From positions 1-7,163 of the forward strand of contig JBAUHN010000398.1 in NCBI GenBank assembly GCA_049680295.1: a stretch of 7,163 bases of DNA, read 5' to 3'. A program made the translations under genes and the position numbers. Below the pieces are notes generated by a model, which saw only the letters and a program-made list of their open reading frames with translations, was not told the DNA's origin and did no database searches. This DNA comes from JBAUHN01 sp049680295. GTDB taxonomy: Bacteria > Pseudomonadota > Alphaproteobacteria > Rhodobacterales > Rhodobacteraceae. Positions 5,298 to 7,163 of the stretch are shown here, piece after piece. Each line of letters begins with the position of its first letter. The stretch's first letter is position 1.

Positions 5298-5311
5298 TTG
5301 AGATCAATCAA
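5298..5311 (+). promoter_or_regulatory. FNR/FixK-like box in the nnrD-ABC divergent region
   Basis: TTGAG-ATCA-ATCAA matches TTGAT-N4-ATCAA with one mismatch and keeps TTGA-N6-TCAA. An overlapping dyad, GATTG-AGAT-CAATC (5296-5309), is also perfect. On the plus strand TATCTT (5333-5338, four of six -10 matches) starts 21 nt after the box. It would place the transcription start near 5345 and the box centre at about -40.5, close to the class II activator position for the ABC operon. The box is also 63 nt upstream of the nnrD start and could act on both genes. Confidence 0.6.
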
Positions 5312-5348
5312 TCCTTCGTTGATGCGCGCCGATATCTTTGCAGTGTTT

Positions 5349-5353
5349 AGGAG
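5349..5353 (+). promoter_or_regulatory. Ribosome binding site fixing the GTG start of the ABC ATPase
   Basis: AGGAG lies 6 nt before the GTG at 5360. No in-frame ATG nearby has a comparable site, so GTG is the start codon. If transcription starts near 5345 as the FNR-like box predicts, the leader is only about 15 nt long. Confidence 0.8.
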
Positions 5354-5359
5354 ACACAC

Positions 5360-6067
5360 GTGCCAGAAATCGTTTTTAAAACCGAAGGTATCACAAAGGT
5401 CTACGATACTGGCGAGGTGAAAGTCTACGCATTGGACGGTGTGGACCTTGAACTGTACAAGGGTGAGCTGACCGTCTTGCTTGGTCCTTCGGGCAGCGGC
5501 AAATCGACACTTCTGAACATTCTGGGCGGGCTGGACCATGCCACAGACGGGCGCGTCTGGTTTGGCAACACTGAACTGACAGACATGTCTGATCGCAGCC
5601 TTACCAGATACCGCCGCGATCATGTGGGGTTTGTTTTTCAGTTCTACAACCTGGTGCCAAGCCTGACGGCGCGTGAAAATGTGCAGCTGGTTACGGATGT
5701 CTCTCCCAACCCGATGCCCGCCAAAGAAGCCTTGGAATTGGTGGGCTTGGGCAACCGGATGGATCATTTTCCATCCGAGATGTCGGGGGGCGAACAGCAG
5801 CGCGTGGCCATCGCGCGCGCAATCGCAAAACGCCCCAAAATTTTGCTCTGTGATGAACCAACCGGCGCGCTGGACAGCACCACCGGGGTGCAGGTGCTGG
5901 AGGTATTGCGCGACATCAATGAACGGTTCGGCACAACCACAGTTGTGATCACACACAATGCTGAAATTCAACGCATGGCGCATAGGGTGATCTTTTTTCA
6001 GGACGGCAAGATCAGTGAGACGCGGATCAATGATACCCGCCTCGCCCCGTCCGAGATTGTATGGTGA
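5360..6067 (+). CDS. ABC transporter ATP-binding protein, MacB/LolD-like
   Basis: This 235-residue cytoplasmic ATPase drives an ABC transporter of the MacB/LolCDE/FtsX class. All nucleotide-binding motifs are intact: Walker A GPSGSGKST (42-50), Q-loop Gln94 in FVFQFYNLVPSLTARENV, signature SGGEQQR (142-148), Walker B ILLCDEPTGALD (161-172) with the catalytic Glu166, and the H-loop His199 in VITHN. The FYNLVPSLTARENV stretch and the DEPTGALDS context are typical of the MacB/LolD subfamily. The start is GTG with a strong AGGAG. The stop TGA lies within the possible start region of the permease gene (GTGA at 6064-6067), so the two are translationally coupled subunits. Likely partners, such as a periplasmic adaptor, would lie beyond the window. 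The substrate is unknown. Confidence 0.95.
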   Translation: MPEIVFKTEGITKVYDTGEVKVYALDGVDLELYKGELTVLLGPSGSGKSTLLNILGGLDHATDGRVWFGNTELTDMSDRSLTRYRRDHVGFVFQFYNLVPSLTARENVQLVTDVSPNPMPAKEALELVGLGNRMDHFPSEMSGGEQQRVAIARAIAKRPKILLCDEPTGALDSTTGVQVLEVLRDINERFGTTTVVITHNAEIQRMAHRVIFFQDGKISETRINDTRLAPSEIVW

Positions 6068-6072
6068 TCGCC

Positions 6073-7163
6073 ATGCACGCATTGGACATCAAACTGTTAC
6101 GCGACTTCAAGCGGCTTTGGATACAGGCCATCGCCATTGCACTTGTGCTGGCCTGCGGTGTTGCGATCCTGCTCACGTCAGTTGGGATGTATAAGGCGCT
6201 GTCGGAAACACGGCTGGCCTATTACGAACGCAATCGCTTTGCCGATGTTTTTGCCCAGGCTACGCGCGCGCCTTTGTCCTTGCTGACCGAGATTGCCCGC
6301 ATCGAAGGCGTGATGAATGTTGAGGCGCGGGTTTCCGGTGATGCGATCCTTGACATTCCGGGCCGGACAAAAACAGCTGTCGGAAAGATCTTGTCCTACC
6401 CCGAGACTTCGGACCCGGTGCTAAATGTGCCGCTATTGGTAACTGGCAAATTCCCCGACCCGCTTAGTACCAAAGACATCGTTGTGAATGCGCCTTTTGC
6501 CCAAGCGAATGGGTTTGTAACCGGCGACAGCTTTAGCGCCAACCTCAGAGGTCAAAAGCGCGAATTGACGATTGTCGGCACTGCGCTGTCACCTGAATTT
6601 GTCTATACCATCGGCCCCGGTGCGCTGATGCCCGATAACGCGGCTTTTGGCATCATCTGGATGCCTGAGCGTACGGTGGCGGCGGCCTATGACATGACCG
6701 GCGCGTTTAACGATGTCTCACTTGCCTTGGCCCCTCGAACGACATCGGCGACGGTAATCGACGCAATTGATACATTACTAGAACCATTCGGAGGTTTGGG
6801 TGCATACGACCGCACGACGCAACAATCAGATGCGTTTCTGGATGCCGAGATCAGCCAGCTAAAGGGTATGGCCGCGATCCTGCCACCGATCTTTTTTGCC
6901 ATTTCGGGATTTCTGGTCAGCATGGTGATGGGCCGGATTATCGCACTGGAACGCAGCGAGATTGGATTGCTCAAGGCCATCGGTTACTCAAATACGGAAA
7001 TCTGCCTTCATTACCTTATGCTGGCCGGGTTGATTGCCGTGGTTGGCGTTCTTGTCGGATGGTTGGCCGGGACTGTGCTGGCGCGAGTAACGGCGGCGCA
7101 ATACGCAAATTTCTTTGACTTTCCTTTCGTGATCTTCCGCGTGTCTTATTGGGTTTACGCCGC
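6073..7163 (+). CDS. ABC transporter permease, FtsX/MacB type (3' end outside window)
   Basis: The frame stays open from 6061 to the right edge, giving at least 363 residues from the ATG at 6073. The layout is that of FtsX/MacB permeases: a short cytoplasmic N-terminus, a first membrane helix (about 17-40), a large periplasmic domain (about 45-265), a second helix (about 268-290), the cytoplasmic coupling segment ALERSEIGLLKAIGYSNTEI (291-310), and a third helix (about 314-336). The ERxEIGLLKAIG motif is the FtsX-domain hallmark. Possible starts are ATG 6061, GTG 6064 (overlapping the ATPase stop as GTGA) and ATG 6073. The GGTGA at 6063-6067 could serve the last, which also begins the conserved-looking HALDIKLLRDFKRLW segment. 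Together with the preceding ATPase it probably exports or extracts a substrate at the inner membrane. The gene is cut off before the final helices. Confidence 0.93.
   Translation, partial: MHALDIKLLRDFKRLWIQAIAIALVLACGVAILLTSVGMYKALSETRLAYYERNRFADVFAQATRAPLSLLTEIARIEGVMNVEARVSGDAILDIPGRTKTAVGKILSYPETSDPVLNVPLLVTGKFPDPLSTKDIVVNAPFAQANGFVTGDSFSANLRGQKRELTIVGTALSPEFVYTIGPGALMPDNAAFGIIWMPERTVAAAYDMTGAFNDVSLALAPRTTSATVIDAIDTLLEPFGGLGAYDRTTQQSDAFLDAEISQLKGMAAILPPIFFAISGFLVSMVMGRIIALERSEIGLLKAIGYSNTEICLHYLMLAGLIAVVGVLVGWLAGTVLARVTAAQYANFFDFPFVIFRVSYWVYA

Noticed and set aside
5231..6082. A 283-codon open frame on the minus strand opposite the ABC ATPase
   Set aside because: The plus strand encodes an ATPase with every motif intact. 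The antisense frame shows no recognisable domain and an unusual His/Gln-rich composition, as expected from a shadow frame in GC-rich coding DNA.
1..7163. Mobile elements, tRNA or rRNA genes, CRISPR arrays, riboswitches
   Set aside because: I found no transposase, long inverted repeats, regular repeat-spacer pattern or RNA gene signature, and nearly all bases are within recognised genes or short gaps.

Overview
The window reads as a piece of an alphaproteobacterial chromosome, most likely Rhodobacterales (Roseobacter group). This is inferred from moderate-to-high GC content, dense gene packing, FNR/FixK-type boxes (TTGA-N6-TCAA) and the protein families present. I see no mobile element, RNA gene, CRISPR array or clear intrinsic terminator. 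No gap between genes exceeds about 125 bases.

Layout. On the left, on the plus strand, lie a small class I cytochrome c lipoprotein (32-421) and a CPA2-type cation/proton antiporter without an RCK domain (478-1623). Converging on them from the right is a six-gene minus-strand block (4309 down to 1620): a Crp/Fnr regulator, a DUF2892 (YgaP-like) membrane protein, two YeeE/YedE half-transporters, a small pore-loop K+ channel and a DksA/TraR-type zinc-finger protein. The DksA-like gene and the antiporter overlap tail to tail by their stop codons. Upstream of the regulator, also on the minus strand, is a stand-alone NAD(P)H-hydrate dehydratase (nnrD, 5234-4383). Divergent from it are a MacB/LolD-like ABC ATPase (5360-6067) and an FtsX/MacB-type permease that runs off the right edge.

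How the parts may work together. The DUF2892 protein plus the two YeeE halves resembles a sulfur-compound (thiosulfate or sulfane-sulfur) import module. The neighbouring Crp/Fnr protein has only two cysteines, in a CX5C arrangement, and no FNR iron-sulfur cysteine cluster, so it could be a thiol or persulfide sensor for this module. A perfect 13-bp palindrome sits just upstream of the DUF2892 gene at a spacing that suits an activator. Three FNR-like boxes (4360-4373 perfect; 5298-5311 and 2000-2013 near-perfect) lie in front of the regulator, the ABC operon and the DksA-like gene. Each is followed, 21 nt downstream, by a TA-starting candidate -10 element. The region therefore looks like an oxygen- or redox-controlled stress module combining electron transfer, ion homeostasis, sulfur uptake, cofactor repair and an ABC exporter. 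The gene families are well supported; the regulatory links and the physiological role are inference.
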